Source: Chloroflexota bacterium (GTDB taxonomy: Bacteria > Chloroflexota > Anaerolineae > J036 > Brachytrichaceae). Taken from it: a DNA stretch of 63,121 nucleotides. Both the position numbers and the translations under genes were made by a program. A model generated the notes under the pieces. That model ran no database searches, was not told the origin of the DNA, and saw only the letters and a program-made list of their open reading frames with translations. Positions 8,402 through 18,059 of the stretch are shown here, one piece after another (position 1 is the first letter of the stretch; every line of letters begins with the position of its first letter). The stretch lies in contig JAMCQN010000072.1 in the NCBI GenBank assembly GCA_023382055.1, positions 1 through 63,121 on the forward strand, written 5' to 3'.

Positions 8402-9595
8402 GTGGAAACCATGACACCTAAGGAACGCTTTCTGACAGCCATACGGAATGAGATTCCCGATCGCGTTCCAGTAGCGCCAGACACTTCCACTTATATTCCT
8501 ACCAAACGCACAGGCTTACCCTTCTGGGAGGTCCTGATGGAGGGGAAAGTCCCGCTCTGGCAAGCGTACCTGGATGCGGCGGATTATTTCGGAATGGATG
8601 CCTGGACGGCGCCCGTCATGGGCATCCCTTTTGTACGTCAAAATGTGCAGATTGAATGGCGCAGCGAATTCGTCTTCGACAAAGACCGCGACGCCATGCT
8701 GCGCAAGTCGATTGTCCATACCCCAGATGGAGATTTGTCCCAGGAGGAAGTTTGTTTTCGATGGGACCCACCGTCAACCACCGTCAAGCTTATTAAGAAC
8801 CTGGCGTCAGATTTCAAGAAGTTCAAGTGGACGCTCCCCATGGCAACGGCCGTGGACGCCGCCGCGCTTGAAATCCAACGCGATGCCTGCCACAAGCGAA
8901 ACTATGCCTTTGGAGTGACGGTGACTTATCCCGGGTTCCAGAATTGGAACAGCTACATCCAGAGCGGTATTCAGGCGTTGTCTTATGCAGAGATGGACAC
9001 GCCGGAAATCCTTCAGGAATGGTACGAATGGGATTTGGAACGCGGCACGCGCGAAATGGAGCTAACCCTGCAAGCTAACCCGGATTACATCCTGTTCGGC
9101 GGATCAGGTACCGTCACACTGGCTTCGCCCAAATTGGCCGCCAAATACGCTATTCCGGCGCTCAAGAAATGGTCGAGGATGGCCAGGGATGCAGGCATCC
9201 CCACCATGCTGCACAGCTGCGGAAAAGACCGTGCCCTGGCAGATATGCTGGCAGCCGACACGGATGTAGGCATGATCAACCCGCTGGAGGTTCCGCCCAT
9301 GGGGGATATCGACCTGGCACAGCTGAAACGCAAGCATGGCAAGCGGTTGTCCTTTATGGGCAACCTGCACACAACAGATGTCATGCTGCTGGGTTCGCCG
9401 GAGTTTGTGAAACAGAAGGCCGTTGAGGCTATGCGGGATGCCGGGGTGGGAGGAGGTTTCATCCTTTCCACTGGAGACCAGTGCGGTCGTGAGACCCCGG
9501 AAGAGAACCTGTTTGCCGTCGTGGAAGCCGCAAAGAAATATGGCCGGTACGATTCGGCGACAGGCGCGCTTCCGGATTTGCCGGAAAAAGTTTAG
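8402..9595 (+). CDS. Uroporphyrinogen-decarboxylase-like protein, MtaA/CmuA type
   Basis: 397 residues from a GTG at 8402, 6 nt after AGGAGG; in-frame codons upstream overlap the GH2 stop and lack a ribosome site. The fold is UroD-like (MTPKERFLTAIRNEIPDRVP, FMGNLHTTD, GGGFILSTGDQC). A His-Ser-Cys (MLHSCGKD) and a later Cys (GDQCGRETP) match the His-x-Cys...Cys zinc pattern of methylcobamide:coenzyme M methyltransferases in this superfamily, not true heme decarboxylases. Such proteins occur in sugar-catabolic clusters without known function. Demethylation of an O-methylated sugar is a guess; no corrinoid protein is encoded nearby. Confidence 0.75.
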   Translation: METMTPKERFLTAIRNEIPDRVPVAPDTSTYIPTKRTGLPFWEVLMEGKVPLWQAYLDAADYFGMDAWTAPVMGIPFVRQNVQIEWRSEFVFDKDRDAMLRKSIVHTPDGDLSQEEVCFRWDPPSTTVKLIKNLASDFKKFKWTLPMATAVDAAALEIQRDACHKRNYAFGVTVTYPGFQNWNSYIQSGIQALSYAEMDTPEILQEWYEWDLERGTREMELTLQANPDYILFGGSGTVTLASPKLAAKYAIPALKKWSRMARDAGIPTMLHSCGKDRALADMLAADTDVGMINPLEVPPMGDIDLAQLKRKHGKRLSFMGNLHTTDVMLLGSPEFVKQKAVEAMRDAGVGGGFILSTGDQCGRETPEENLFAVVEAAKKYGRYDSATGALPDLPEKV

Positions 9596-9727
9596 TGAAC
9601 GGAGGATAGGCGCCGCACACTAAAAGGAGGATCTTTGCAAGGATTACCAAGAGGTTAATTGCCAGCCACCCTGAATAACCCGCCCATACTACCAGTACCA
9701 AACGACAAAAAAGACAATGGAGAATGT

Positions 9728-11581
9728 ATGTTTACAAAAACTAACAAACGACGAAATATCCGAACAGTCCCATTATTCATCTTTGTCAGCGCATCACTCC
9801 TCCTGGCCAGTTGTGCTCCCGTTGCCGCTCCCACTGCGGTTGAAAAAGAGGTAACGCGTGTCGTCAAAGAGACCCAGGTTGTCAAAGAAACCCAGGTTGT
9901 TAAAGAAACCCAGGTTGTCAAAGAAACCCAGGTTGTTACACAAACCCAGATTGTCAAACTGGTATACGGTAATCTGCCGCGCAACGAGACTTTAATCATC
10001 GCAGGTACCGCCAGCAACGATGTCTGGGATACCTTTTCCATGATGTCCGGCCCATTGACGAACGCCTACAGCGGATACCAGCAGGTCGGGATCGAACAGG
10101 CCTTCCTGTTCGCTGGCGGCAAATACTATCCATATCTGGCTCAAAAGTGGGAGTACAACAAAGACGGCACGGAGATGACCCTGTACCTTACCACGAATGC
10201 CACTTGGAACGACGGCAAGCCGGTCACGATCGACGACTGGACCTTCACCCTGGACTACCTGCATGCGAACAAAGACAAGGGTGTGCCGTTCGGCACTATG
10301 TTAGACACAACCAAGTACCGCACAGATGGGACGGATAAGATCATATTCTCGTTCTTCGACGCAAAAGATCCCAAAAAAGCGGTTCCCAACTGGCGCTTCC
10401 ACCAGAGCATAGCCAGCTTCGTTCCCCTGGCGAAGCATGTTTGGGAGGGGCAGGATCCCTTGAAGTTCAAGAATAACCCTCCCGTCGAGGCTGGTCCATA
10501 CAAACTGGTCAGTTGCAATGCCGACACGAAAACATGCATCTGGCAGCGCCGGGATGATTATTGGAAGAAAGACGAGAAACTATCTCCCAAGTACATCGTC
10601 TTCACCCGCCAACCTGAGCCCGACCTGTTGACCCAGGATCTGATTTCAGGCAACTTCGACCTTTCCCAGCTAAATGCGAAACTGGCGACGACGGCCGTGA
10701 TGCCAAAGAATCCAAATATCAGTATGGTTGAGTGGCCTGATCCCTGCCCGCGCCAGCTGATGTTTAATATGGAAAAAGCTCCTCTCAATGATCCAGCCAT
10801 ACGGCATGCCATGAGCTTGCTGATCGACCGCGAAAGAGCCGGGAAACTGGATAACCCCGCCGCCAAGCCGGGCGTATTGCCCTGGCCCTATCAGGGTGAT
10901 CCCACCTCGCCGTTCGTCGACCCAGCTGATCTGAAGAACTACGACGTAGGTGTTTTTGACCCTGCTAAGGCAGCTCAGGTATTGGACGATGCTGGTTATA
11001 AGCTGGTGGACGGGAAGCGCGTGGATCAGAACGGTAAGCCGCTTTCATTCAGCATCATGACCTTCGATCCCTCAGTCCACGGCGCAGCGGTGAACGGCTT
11101 CCCCCAGATGATGGCCGAGGAAGCCGCCAAGATTGGTGTTGAGATCCTCCCCAAGGTTGTCGAAGTGGGCGTATTCTTCGATAATGCTCAAAAGGGCAAT
11201 TTCGACATGATGTACCAATGGGTGTGCGGCGCCCCGCAAGACCCCCTCGCTGCCTATAGCTTCCTGCACTCTCGCTACTACAAACCAATCGGCACAGCCA
11301 CCGGCTTTGGACAGCATCTTGGCTACAAGGATCCTGCGACGGACGCATTAATCGAGAAGGTCGAACAGGGCAACCCAGCAGACCCGGCGCTGGCGGATAC
11401 TTACAAGCAGCTCTTCCATACCGTAACTTCGCAGTGGTTGTATGTCCCATTGTTTTCGCTGTATCAGGGTTTCCCCTGGAACAACGAGTACTTCACCGGC
11501 ATCAAGAACCAGGTTGAGCCATGGTACTGGATGTATCAATTCCGTGGCATGTTGATGTACATCGATCCAACTCAGAAGTAA
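9728..11581 (+). CDS. ABC transporter substrate-binding lipoprotein, Opp/Dpp (SBP family 5)
   Basis: 617 residues. The ATG at 9728 follows GGAGA and opens a lipoprotein signal with lipobox LLASC. Mature residues about 20-55 are a tandem hexapeptide repeat (KETQVV, four near-copies; 18-bp DNA repeats at 9868-9945), a flexible tether common in Chloroflexota lipoproteins. The rest is an extracytoplasmic family 5 binding protein (MTLYLTTNATWNDGKPV, YKLVSCN, RHAMSLLIDRE, FDMMYQWVCG). In sugar clusters these often bind oligosaccharides rather than peptides; the surrounding glycosidases favour that here. Permeases and ATPases follow. Confidence 0.9.
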   Translation: MFTKTNKRRNIRTVPLFIFVSASLLLASCAPVAAPTAVEKEVTRVVKETQVVKETQVVKETQVVKETQVVTQTQIVKLVYGNLPRNETLIIAGTASNDVWDTFSMMSGPLTNAYSGYQQVGIEQAFLFAGGKYYPYLAQKWEYNKDGTEMTLYLTTNATWNDGKPVTIDDWTFTLDYLHANKDKGVPFGTMLDTTKYRTDGTDKIIFSFFDAKDPKKAVPNWRFHQSIASFVPLAKHVWEGQDPLKFKNNPPVEAGPYKLVSCNADTKTCIWQRRDDYWKKDEKLSPKYIVFTRQPEPDLLTQDLISGNFDLSQLNAKLATTAVMPKNPNISMVEWPDPCPRQLMFNMEKAPLNDPAIRHAMSLLIDRERAGKLDNPAAKPGVLPWPYQGDPTSPFVDPADLKNYDVGVFDPAKAAQVLDDAGYKLVDGKRVDQNGKPLSFSIMTFDPSVHGAAVNGFPQMMAEEAAKIGVEILPKVVEVGVFFDNAQKGNFDMMYQWVCGAPQDPLAAYSFLHSRYYKPIGTATGFGQHLGYKDPATDALIEKVEQGNPADPALADTYKQLFHTVTSQWLYVPLFSLYQGFPWNNEYFTGIKNQVEPWYWMYQFRGMLMYIDPTQK

Positions 11582-11616
11582 AGACTTCCGTGTACGAGCA
11601 GCAGCCTGATAGATTC

Positions 11617-11646
11617 GCCCCACCCTGCCGCCGGGCAGGGTGGGGC
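11617..11646 (+). promoter_or_regulatory. Intercistronic hairpin after the binding-protein gene
   Basis: A perfect 13-bp GC-rich stem (GCCCCACCCTGCC arm) with a 4-nt loop and no following T run, 35 nt past the binding-protein stop. Its place between binding protein and permeases fits an mRNA stabiliser or partial attenuator that keeps binding-protein levels high. Confidence 0.5.
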
Positions 11647-11719
11647 AAATCTCAGAAAATGTCCGTGCGGTGCGCGCCGCTGTGGATGATGCTATCGGTT
11701 ATTTCCGGAGGAGAAATAG

Positions 11720-12814
11720 ATGGACAGTTTTCCGTTGAGGCAAAAACGCAGCAGTTCGCAAAACCTGTCTGCGCTTCAAGCCAGATTGCAGCCATACCTC
11801 CCCACAGCCAAATACATTTTGAAGCGGATTGGAATTTACTTCCTCACTGTCCTCGGAGCCGTGACACTGGCTTTCATCTTCTTCCATCTCATGCCGGGTG
11901 ATCCGCTTTCGATCGTTTTTAGCCAGCTCGAGAAGACGAATCTCGGCCGGGTTACGGGGGGAGCGGAGGTCGCCGAGGCGTACAAGAGACTGCTCGGACT
12001 CGATCAGCCCTTACCAGTCCAGTACTTACTCTTCCTGCGCAACGTACTTATCGGTGGATTTGACCTCGGGCCTTCGTTTGTTGCCTTTCCGACAAGCACC
12101 CGGGACGTGATCTTTCGGCAGCTCCCCTGGACCATCGGTTACTTCACATCGGCTATGTTGATCGCTTGGCTCATTGGGACAACGATTGGCGCGCTGCTGG
12201 GCTGGCTGCGCAGGATTGGCCTTACTTCGGTGGCAGTAGGCATCGCCACCCTCTTGAATATCACCCCCGTCTACATCATCGCGATCGCTGCGATCATCTT
12301 CTTCGGGTACCATCTCCATTGGCTGCCAACGGGTCAGCCTTATGACCCAGGGCTGACGCCTAATTGGGGGGATATTGAATTCATCAAGAACGTGTTACGA
12401 CATGCGATTATGCCTATTGCTTCGGTGGTGCTGGTATGGGGTGCCTCGTTTAGTTTGGGTATGCGCTCGTTGATGATCTCCGTCCTCGGTGAGGACTATC
12501 TCTCCTACGCCAAGGCTAAAGGGTTGACTCCGTTCATGATTCTGAGAGATTACGCCTTCCGCAACGCCCTGCTGCCTCAGGTCACTGCCCTGGGTATTGC
12601 CCTTGGCAATACCATCAACGGTGTATTGATCCTCGAGGCCATCTTTGTCGTTCCTGGAGTTGGCGGTCTCTTCGTTCGGGCTATGGCAATACATGACTTC
12701 AATGTGATGCAGGGGGTGGTCTTGCTGTCTACTGTGGCGGTCCTGACTCTCAGCCTGATCGTCGATCTGTTGCTGCCTTTCCTGGATCCGCGCATAAGGA
12801 GATCCAATGATTAA
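11720..12814 (+). CDS. ABC transporter permease 1 (DppB/OppB type)
   Basis: 364 residues; GGAGGAG lies 7 nt before the ATG. A 30-residue cytoplasmic N-terminal extension precedes the first membrane segment (YFLTVLGAVTLAFIFFHLMPG), whose MPGDP motif is typical of DppB. Several more membrane helices follow, with the ATPase-contact loop GEDYLSYAKAKGL. It forms the membrane pore together with the next gene, whose start overlaps this one by 8 nt. Confidence 0.9.
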   Translation: MDSFPLRQKRSSSQNLSALQARLQPYLPTAKYILKRIGIYFLTVLGAVTLAFIFFHLMPGDPLSIVFSQLEKTNLGRVTGGAEVAEAYKRLLGLDQPLPVQYLLFLRNVLIGGFDLGPSFVAFPTSTRDVIFRQLPWTIGYFTSAMLIAWLIGTTIGALLGWLRRIGLTSVAVGIATLLNITPVYIIAIAAIIFFGYHLHWLPTGQPYDPGLTPNWGDIEFIKNVLRHAIMPIASVVLVWGASFSLGMRSLMISVLGEDYLSYAKAKGLTPFMILRDYAFRNALLPQVTALGIALGNTINGVLILEAIFVVPGVGGLFVRAMAIHDFNVMQGVVLLSTVAVLTLSLIVDLLLPFLDPRIRRSND

Positions 12815-13652
12815 CTGGAAGCTGCTGCTGGGAATCCTGCTCCTGACGATCATCCTGTTCACGGCGGCTATAGGGCCAATGATTACGCCGTCGTTTTTCC
12901 CCGGCGAAGATCCCGCCCAAGTAGGCAGTTATCCCAGCTTGGAAAGTCCTTCTCCTCAACATCCGCTCGGAACGGATACGCTGGGTCGTGATGCCGTGGT
13001 GATTATTATCAACGGCATCCGGCTTTCCCTGGTTATTGGGGTCGTTGGCGGGATCATTTCCACATTGATTGGAGTCACAATCGGCTTCATCGCCGGGTAC
13101 GTGGGAAAAAGGACCGACACCGTACTGCGCGTCATTATCGATATGGTACTAGTCATCCCGGTGCTTCCATTGTTATTGTTGATGAGCCTTTATATCCCGA
13201 AGTGGGATGTGGTGACGATGGGTGTGTTGCTGGGTATATTTGGCTGGGCCTTCGTCGCCCGCACGACCCGCGCGCAAGTGCTAAGCCTGCGAGAGCGCTC
13301 CTATGTTGACCTCGCTCGGTTGAACAGCGAGGGCACCCTGGAAATCATCTTCGAGGAATTGTTGCCTGGCCTTTTACCCTACATTTTTCTGGGCCTGGCG
13401 GGCGCGATGGTCGGCAACATGCTGATCGAGGCTGGCCTTCAATTAATCGGGATTGGGGCAGGTCTCCCGCCGACCTTAGGCAGCATCATGGGTAGAGCCT
13501 ATGGAGCAGGAGCTCTGAGCCTGGGTCTCTACGGGCAGATCCTGGTCCCGGCAGGCATCCTGGTTGCGATGTTCCTTGCTCTCAACTTGATCAATATGGC
13601 TTTGGAAGAGCGCTTCAACCCCCGCTTGCGCGCCTTCGCTGAAGAGCGGTGA
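12807..13652 (+). CDS. ABC transporter permease 2 (DppC/OppC type)
   Basis: 281 residues. An N-terminal membrane segment is followed by a periplasmic stretch and HPLGTDTLGRDAV, the DppC signature; then five more helices and the coupling loop RERSYVDLARLNSEG. The start overlaps the upstream permease and the stop lies 23 nt before the first ATPase, so the genes are translated as a set. Confidence 0.9.
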   Translation: MINWKLLLGILLLTIILFTAAIGPMITPSFFPGEDPAQVGSYPSLESPSPQHPLGTDTLGRDAVVIIINGIRLSLVIGVVGGIISTLIGVTIGFIAGYVGKRTDTVLRVIIDMVLVIPVLPLLLLMSLYIPKWDVVTMGVLLGIFGWAFVARTTRAQVLSLRERSYVDLARLNSEGTLEIIFEELLPGLLPYIFLGLAGAMVGNMLIEAGLQLIGIGAGLPPTLGSIMGRAYGAGALSLGLYGQILVPAGILVAMFLALNLINMALEERFNPRLRAFAEER

Positions 13653-13675
13653 GCTCCAGTAGGAGACTGTGTGTC

Positions 13676-14638
13676 ATGACTCCGATAATGCAGATACGTG
13701 ACTTATCCGTTGGTTATGCTTCGCGGCGAGCAGTCGGCCTGGCTGTGACGAGTGTAAATCTTGACGTTGAAAAGGGCGAGATATTGGGTGTGGTTGGCGA
13801 GTCAGGCTGCGGCAAGACCACCCTGGCCGTTGCGCTGCTCGGTCTGATTGAATCACCGGGGGTGATCCAATCCGGGTCGGTGCAACTCAGACTGGCGGAC
13901 GATAAGCTTGTCGATTTAGTGGGGCTCGCCCCCAGGCCATTGCGACAGATTCGCTGGAAGGAGATCGCATACATTCCGCAGGGTTCGATGAGCGCTCTGA
14001 ATCCGGTGTTAAGGGTGCGCCAACAAATGACCGACACGCTCGTACAGCACGGTCTGAGCAAGGCAGAAGCCATCGAGCGCGCCCGGTGGGCGCTCAACCT
14101 GGTCAGTCTTGACGCAGCCGTACTGGATAAGTATCCACATGAATTAAGCGGAGGCATGAACCAGCGTGTGGCTATTGCGACAGCCGTCACCATGCAACCA
14201 GCGATTCTGGTGGCGGATGAGCCTACAACCGCTCTGGATGTAGTCACGCAAAGGTCAATCTTGCAGGAATTGGTCAAGATTCGAGACCAGTTTGGCACGA
14301 CGATCATCGTGATCAGCCATGATATGGGCGTTATGGCGCAGGTGGTCGACCGGATGGCAGTGATGTATGCGGGCCGCATTGCTGAGCTAGGGCTGGTGCT
14401 CAACATTTTCGATGCGCCACTGCATCCATACACCCAAAAGCTGATTGGATCCATTCCTAAAGATACTGGACAACATTTGGAAGGGTTGGAGGGTGAAGCG
14501 CCCAGTTTGTGGGCATACCCGCCCGGCTGCCGGTTTCATCCGCGCTGCTCATTAGCAACGGCTATTTGCAGAGAACAGACGCCTGAGCTGCGGGAAATCA
14601 TCAGCGGCCAATACGCCGCCTGCCACCATTGCGATTGA
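13676..14638 (+). CDS. ABC transporter ATPase 1 (DppD/OppD type)
   Basis: 320 residues from the ATG at 13676, 10 nt after TAGGAG; a GTG at 13649 is an alternative. Walker A is GESGCGKTT, the signature LSGGM, and Walker B ILVADEPTTALD. The C-terminus has the Cys-containing oligopeptide-ABC extension (GCRFHPRCSLATAIC), which carries an iron-sulfur cluster in some family members. It should pair with the next ATPase to power the importer. Confidence 0.9.
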   Translation: MTPIMQIRDLSVGYASRRAVGLAVTSVNLDVEKGEILGVVGESGCGKTTLAVALLGLIESPGVIQSGSVQLRLADDKLVDLVGLAPRPLRQIRWKEIAYIPQGSMSALNPVLRVRQQMTDTLVQHGLSKAEAIERARWALNLVSLDAAVLDKYPHELSGGMNQRVAIATAVTMQPAILVADEPTTALDVVTQRSILQELVKIRDQFGTTIIVISHDMGVMAQVVDRMAVMYAGRIAELGLVLNIFDAPLHPYTQKLIGSIPKDTGQHLEGLEGEAPSLWAYPPGCRFHPRCSLATAICREQTPELREIISGQYAACHHCD

Positions 14639-14658
14639 TCGATCAGGAAAACGCATTC

Positions 14659-15642
14659 ATGGAAAATATACTGGCGGTAAATTTATTGCAGCAAGTCTTT
14701 GGAACGCGCAATCCAACCTATGCACTGGATAACGTTTCTTTCAACATGCCCGCCACGCCATCCATCCTGAACCTAGTAGGAGAAAGCGGGAGCGGGAAAT
14801 CCACCATTGCACGGATTATCCTGGGACTACTGCATCCAACCAAGGGAAGTGTGTTTTACAAAGACACCGATATTTTCACTAAAGAACCAAGGTGGCAGAA
14901 GCAATTTCGCCGCGAGGTCCAGGTTGTATTCCAGAACCCCTACAGCGTTTACAACCCGGTTTACAGGGTAGATCGGGTCCTGATGAAGCCCATCCAGAAG
15001 TTCAAGCTGGCCAGCGGGAAGGCAGTCGCCAATGAAATGATTCTTGCATCACTCAAGGCAGTTGACATGCGTCCTGAAGATGTGTTGGGCAAATATCCGC
15101 ATCAATTAAGCGGCGGCCAACGCCAGCGGTTGATGCTTGCTCGCCTGCACCTTATCTCGGCCCAATTAATCATTGCGGATGAAGCTATTTCCATGATTGA
15201 TGCGGCAGGACGGGTTAGCTTCCTTAACATCCTCCTGGACTTTCGAGACCGCCTTGGGATTTCAACCCTCTATATTACGCATGATCTGTCCACAGCCAAA
15301 TATCTGGGTGGAGAGATTATCGTTTTATACAAAGGGCGCATTGTAGAACGCGGCGAAACAAAAAGCGTCACCGGCAGCCCTTTGCATCCGTACTCACAAC
15401 TATTGGTCCAATGCGTGCCGGTTCCAAATCCAAAGCAGCGCTGGAAAGAGCCACTCACAGATTCGGGTGAGTTATCGGTATATCGCACACCTAAGCGGGA
15501 TCGCTGTCTGTTTGCCGAACGTTGCCCGAAGGTGATGGATATCTGCTGGAATTCAAGACCACCGCTGCAAAAACCGGCGGCTTCCGGCCCGGACGCGCGC
15601 GGCGAGGTAGCCTGTCATTTGTATCAACCGCATGGCAACTAA
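14659..15642 (+). CDS. ABC transporter ATPase 2 (DppF/OppF type)
   Basis: 327 residues, ATG at 14659. Walker A GESGSGKST and signature LSGGQRQR are normal. After Walker B the usual DEPTSALD reads DEAISMID: the catalytic Glu is kept, but Pro and Thr of the D-loop approach are changed. The C-terminal extension RCLFAERCPKVMDIC matches the other ATPase. The paired ATPases may have one more and one less active site. The next gene starts near or within its stop. Confidence 0.88.
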   Translation: MENILAVNLLQQVFGTRNPTYALDNVSFNMPATPSILNLVGESGSGKSTIARIILGLLHPTKGSVFYKDTDIFTKEPRWQKQFRREVQVVFQNPYSVYNPVYRVDRVLMKPIQKFKLASGKAVANEMILASLKAVDMRPEDVLGKYPHQLSGGQRQRLMLARLHLISAQLIIADEAISMIDAAGRVSFLNILLDFRDRLGISTLYITHDLSTAKYLGGEIIVLYKGRIVERGETKSVTGSPLHPYSQLLVQCVPVPNPKQRWKEPLTDSGELSVYRTPKRDRCLFAERCPKVMDICWNSRPPLQKPAASGPDARGEVACHLYQPHGN

Positions 15643-15658
15643 CAGGGTCATGCGGAGG

Positions 15659-16987
15659 ATGAGCGAGCCTATTATGGTTAACTATCGCGACCCGAACGGG
15701 AATGAACGGGACCTGAATCCGATTGATTTTGGCGCAATAGGTGACGGCGTTGCCGACGATGCCGCGCCCATCCAAGCTTTACTGGATAGCGTTTCCAGAG
15801 TGCGCGGAGGCAAGCTGACCCTGCCGCCCCGGAGATTCCGGCTGGCGGCGCCGATCAGAATAAGAGCCAGATCCATCAATATCGATGGCGGCGCCCACGG
15901 GTTCAGCGCCAGCCCCAACGCGGAACACGAAAGTCAAACCGGCAGCGAGATTCTGGCCGGCGACAACGCGATCGAAATCGGCCTGTTTGACGCCGACGAT
16001 CCCGCTAATGTGTACACACGGCTGGAAGGCTTGTGTTTCCGGGATTTGTATTTCTGGGGAGCGGGCGTATCCGCCGGCAAGAAGGCGTTTTATTTTGACA
16101 ACCATTCCGGCCAGTCTCAATTCAACAACGTCCATATAGGCAACTTCCAGTGGGGGTTGTATTCCGACACGGTGCTCGACTGCCCCACCTTTGACGCTGT
16201 GGACATCATTCACTGCTTCCACGGGTTCTACCTGAGCGAGAGATCGCTTGCGGCATACGCCAGATTTCATAATTGCGCTATCTGCGACAACGACGGGATC
16301 GGGATTTTTATCCATCCTGCCTCTAACAGCTTTTGCTGCCAGATGGTCAATTGCGTGATCGTCAGAAACGCCCGCACAGCGGTACAGGATGGCTGTAATG
16401 TCTACTGGGGTGCGCGGGAAAGCATCATAGCAAACAATATCATCCATGCCGCCGGATACCACTTTTACAACGATGCGGTCCTGGGTCATAAAGATAATCA
16501 TGTACGAGCCGACGGGATAATCGTAGACGGCTCGGATAACCTTATCACTGGCAATCAGATACTGGATCATGCCATGGGAACTGCCATCGTCGTGAAGGGG
16601 GCCAACAACAAAATCGTCAACAACTCATTCTCGGGCCGCGTGGGGAGCAGTAAGGGCGGCGGCAGTTCGACAGCCCCCGTCTGTAGAAACCAACTGGATA
16701 TTCACATCAAGCCAGAAGCCACCGATACGACGATTACCCAGCAAGGGTCATTTTCCTTGATCGATGAGGGGGTCCGGACAACGGTGAATGGAATCAGCAA
16801 AAACGAAGGCGATCCAGATCGCGAGGGAAACTGGAAAGGGATAAGCAAACCGCATGGGTTGATGATTTACGACACTTTGAATAATGCCACCTATTTGTAT
16901 GCACAAGGCCTTCCAAACGGCAGAATCGAGATTTCCACAAATCCAAACAATCATTCCTCTCCGGCGCCTTTGAACGCAGGTCTGTGA
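15659..16987 (+). CDS. Right-handed beta-helix protein, pectate-lyase or GH28 type
   Basis: About 442 residues. The N-terminus has the pectin-lyase-like signature NPIDFGAIGDGVADDAAPIQ, followed by LTLPPRRFRL and repeated short strands with Asn/Gly turns (LITGNQILDHAMG, NKIVNNSFSG) that build a parallel beta-helix. No signal peptide is visible, so it should be cytoplasmic and act on imported oligosaccharide as a lyase, hydrolase or epimerase. Start is uncertain: ATG at 15632, 15659 or 15674; GGAGG at 15654 fits none ideally. It follows the importer without a gap. Confidence 0.75.
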   Translation: MSEPIMVNYRDPNGNERDLNPIDFGAIGDGVADDAAPIQALLDSVSRVRGGKLTLPPRRFRLAAPIRIRARSINIDGGAHGFSASPNAEHESQTGSEILAGDNAIEIGLFDADDPANVYTRLEGLCFRDLYFWGAGVSAGKKAFYFDNHSGQSQFNNVHIGNFQWGLYSDTVLDCPTFDAVDIIHCFHGFYLSERSLAAYARFHNCAICDNDGIGIFIHPASNSFCCQMVNCVIVRNARTAVQDGCNVYWGARESIIANNIIHAAGYHFYNDAVLGHKDNHVRADGIIVDGSDNLITGNQILDHAMGTAIVVKGANNKIVNNSFSGRVGSSKGGGSSTAPVCRNQLDIHIKPEATDTTITQQGSFSLIDEGVRTTVNGISKNEGDPDREGNWKGISKPHGLMIYDTLNNATYLYAQGLPNGRIEISTNPNNHSSPAPLNAGL

Positions 16988-17023
16988 CCGGCGCCGCCTG
17001 AGGGATGCATATAAACGAGTAAT

Positions 17024-18022
17024 ATGAATCAAGAGCGACTATACATTTCACTGGAACGATTAACGCCATACTCAAAGGAATTCCTGCTCGGCCTGTACGA
17101 GCGGATGGCGCTCATCCGCGAATTTGAAGAGCAGGTGAAGTATCTGTTCCTGGCCGGTTCAATGCCCGGCACCATCCATCAATGCCAGGGACAGGAAGCG
17201 ACGGCTGTGGGCGTGTGCAGCGCACTCGCGCCTCAGGATTACATCACCTCAACGCATCGCCCGCACGGACACGCCCTTGCCAAAGGCCTGACGCCGTTGG
17301 AGATTCTCACAGAACTCTTCGGTAAAGGAACCGGCTGTTGTAAAGGCAAGGGGGGCTCCATGCACATCGGCAATATGGAGAAGGGCATGCCCCCGGCCAT
17401 CGCCATCGTTGCCGGCGGGATACCAATTGCAACCGGAATGGCGCTAGCCAACAAGATGCAGAAACGCCAGGAGGTTGTCGCCTGCTTTTTCGGCGACGGA
17501 GCTACCTCTGAAGGAGCCTTCCATGAAGGGGTCAACATGGGTGCAATTTGGAACCTGCCGGTAATCTACGTCTGTGAAAACAATTTTTACGGTGCTTCTA
17601 CGCACGTCAGTAAGGTTACCCGTAAAGAGTCCGTCATCGACCGCGCCAGCGGTTATGGCATCCCCGGCCATACCATCGAAGGGAACGACGTATTGGCCGT
17701 ATATGAAGCGACGCGCCAGGCAGCCGAGGAATGCCGTAAAGGCCGGGGGCCCGTGTTGCTGGAACTTTTAACCTACCGCATGACCGGTCATTCGCGTCGA
17801 GATCCTTGTCTTTACCAGCCGAAGGAAGAACGGGAAGCCTGGGGGCGACGTGATCCGATCGAGGTGCTGGGTCGCGGATTGGTTTTACGAGATGACATTC
17901 AGGAGAGCGACTTGGAACGCATCCGGAATAAGGTCAACCAGGAGATTATGGATGCCATCGAGGATGCCAGGCAGGAACCAGAGCCTACTCTGGCGGACCT
18001 GACGACAGATGTGTACGCCTGA
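17024..18022 (+). CDS. TPP-dependent 2-oxoacid or acetoin dehydrogenase, E1 alpha
   Basis: 332 residues. GSMHIGN, the TPP/Mg motif GDGATSEG...ENN (about residues 162-190) and MTGHSRRDP are typical of E1 alpha of pyruvate/acetoin dehydrogenase complexes. With the beta subunit it should form an alpha2beta2 enzyme that decarboxylates a 2-oxoacid or cleaves an acyloin or diketone, and passes the acyl group to the lipoyl arm of E2. E2 is encoded 11 kb upstream, separated by the transporter block. The ribosome site is weak. Confidence 0.88.
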   Translation: MNQERLYISLERLTPYSKEFLLGLYERMALIREFEEQVKYLFLAGSMPGTIHQCQGQEATAVGVCSALAPQDYITSTHRPHGHALAKGLTPLEILTELFGKGTGCCKGKGGSMHIGNMEKGMPPAIAIVAGGIPIATGMALANKMQKRQEVVACFFGDGATSEGAFHEGVNMGAIWNLPVIYVCENNFYGASTHVSKVTRKESVIDRASGYGIPGHTIEGNDVLAVYEATRQAAEECRKGRGPVLLELLTYRMTGHSRRDPCLYQPKEEREAWGRRDPIEVLGRGLVLRDDIQESDLERIRNKVNQEIMDAIEDARQEPEPTLADLTTDVYA

Positions 18023-18059
18023 TCGGCTGCAATGATATAAACAATTGGAGGATATTACG

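Noticed and set aside
9622-9658. Strong AAAGGAGG followed by a TTG and 8 codons
   Set aside because: Too short to support as a gene; it may be a leftover ribosome site or leader peptide, but nothing proves translation.
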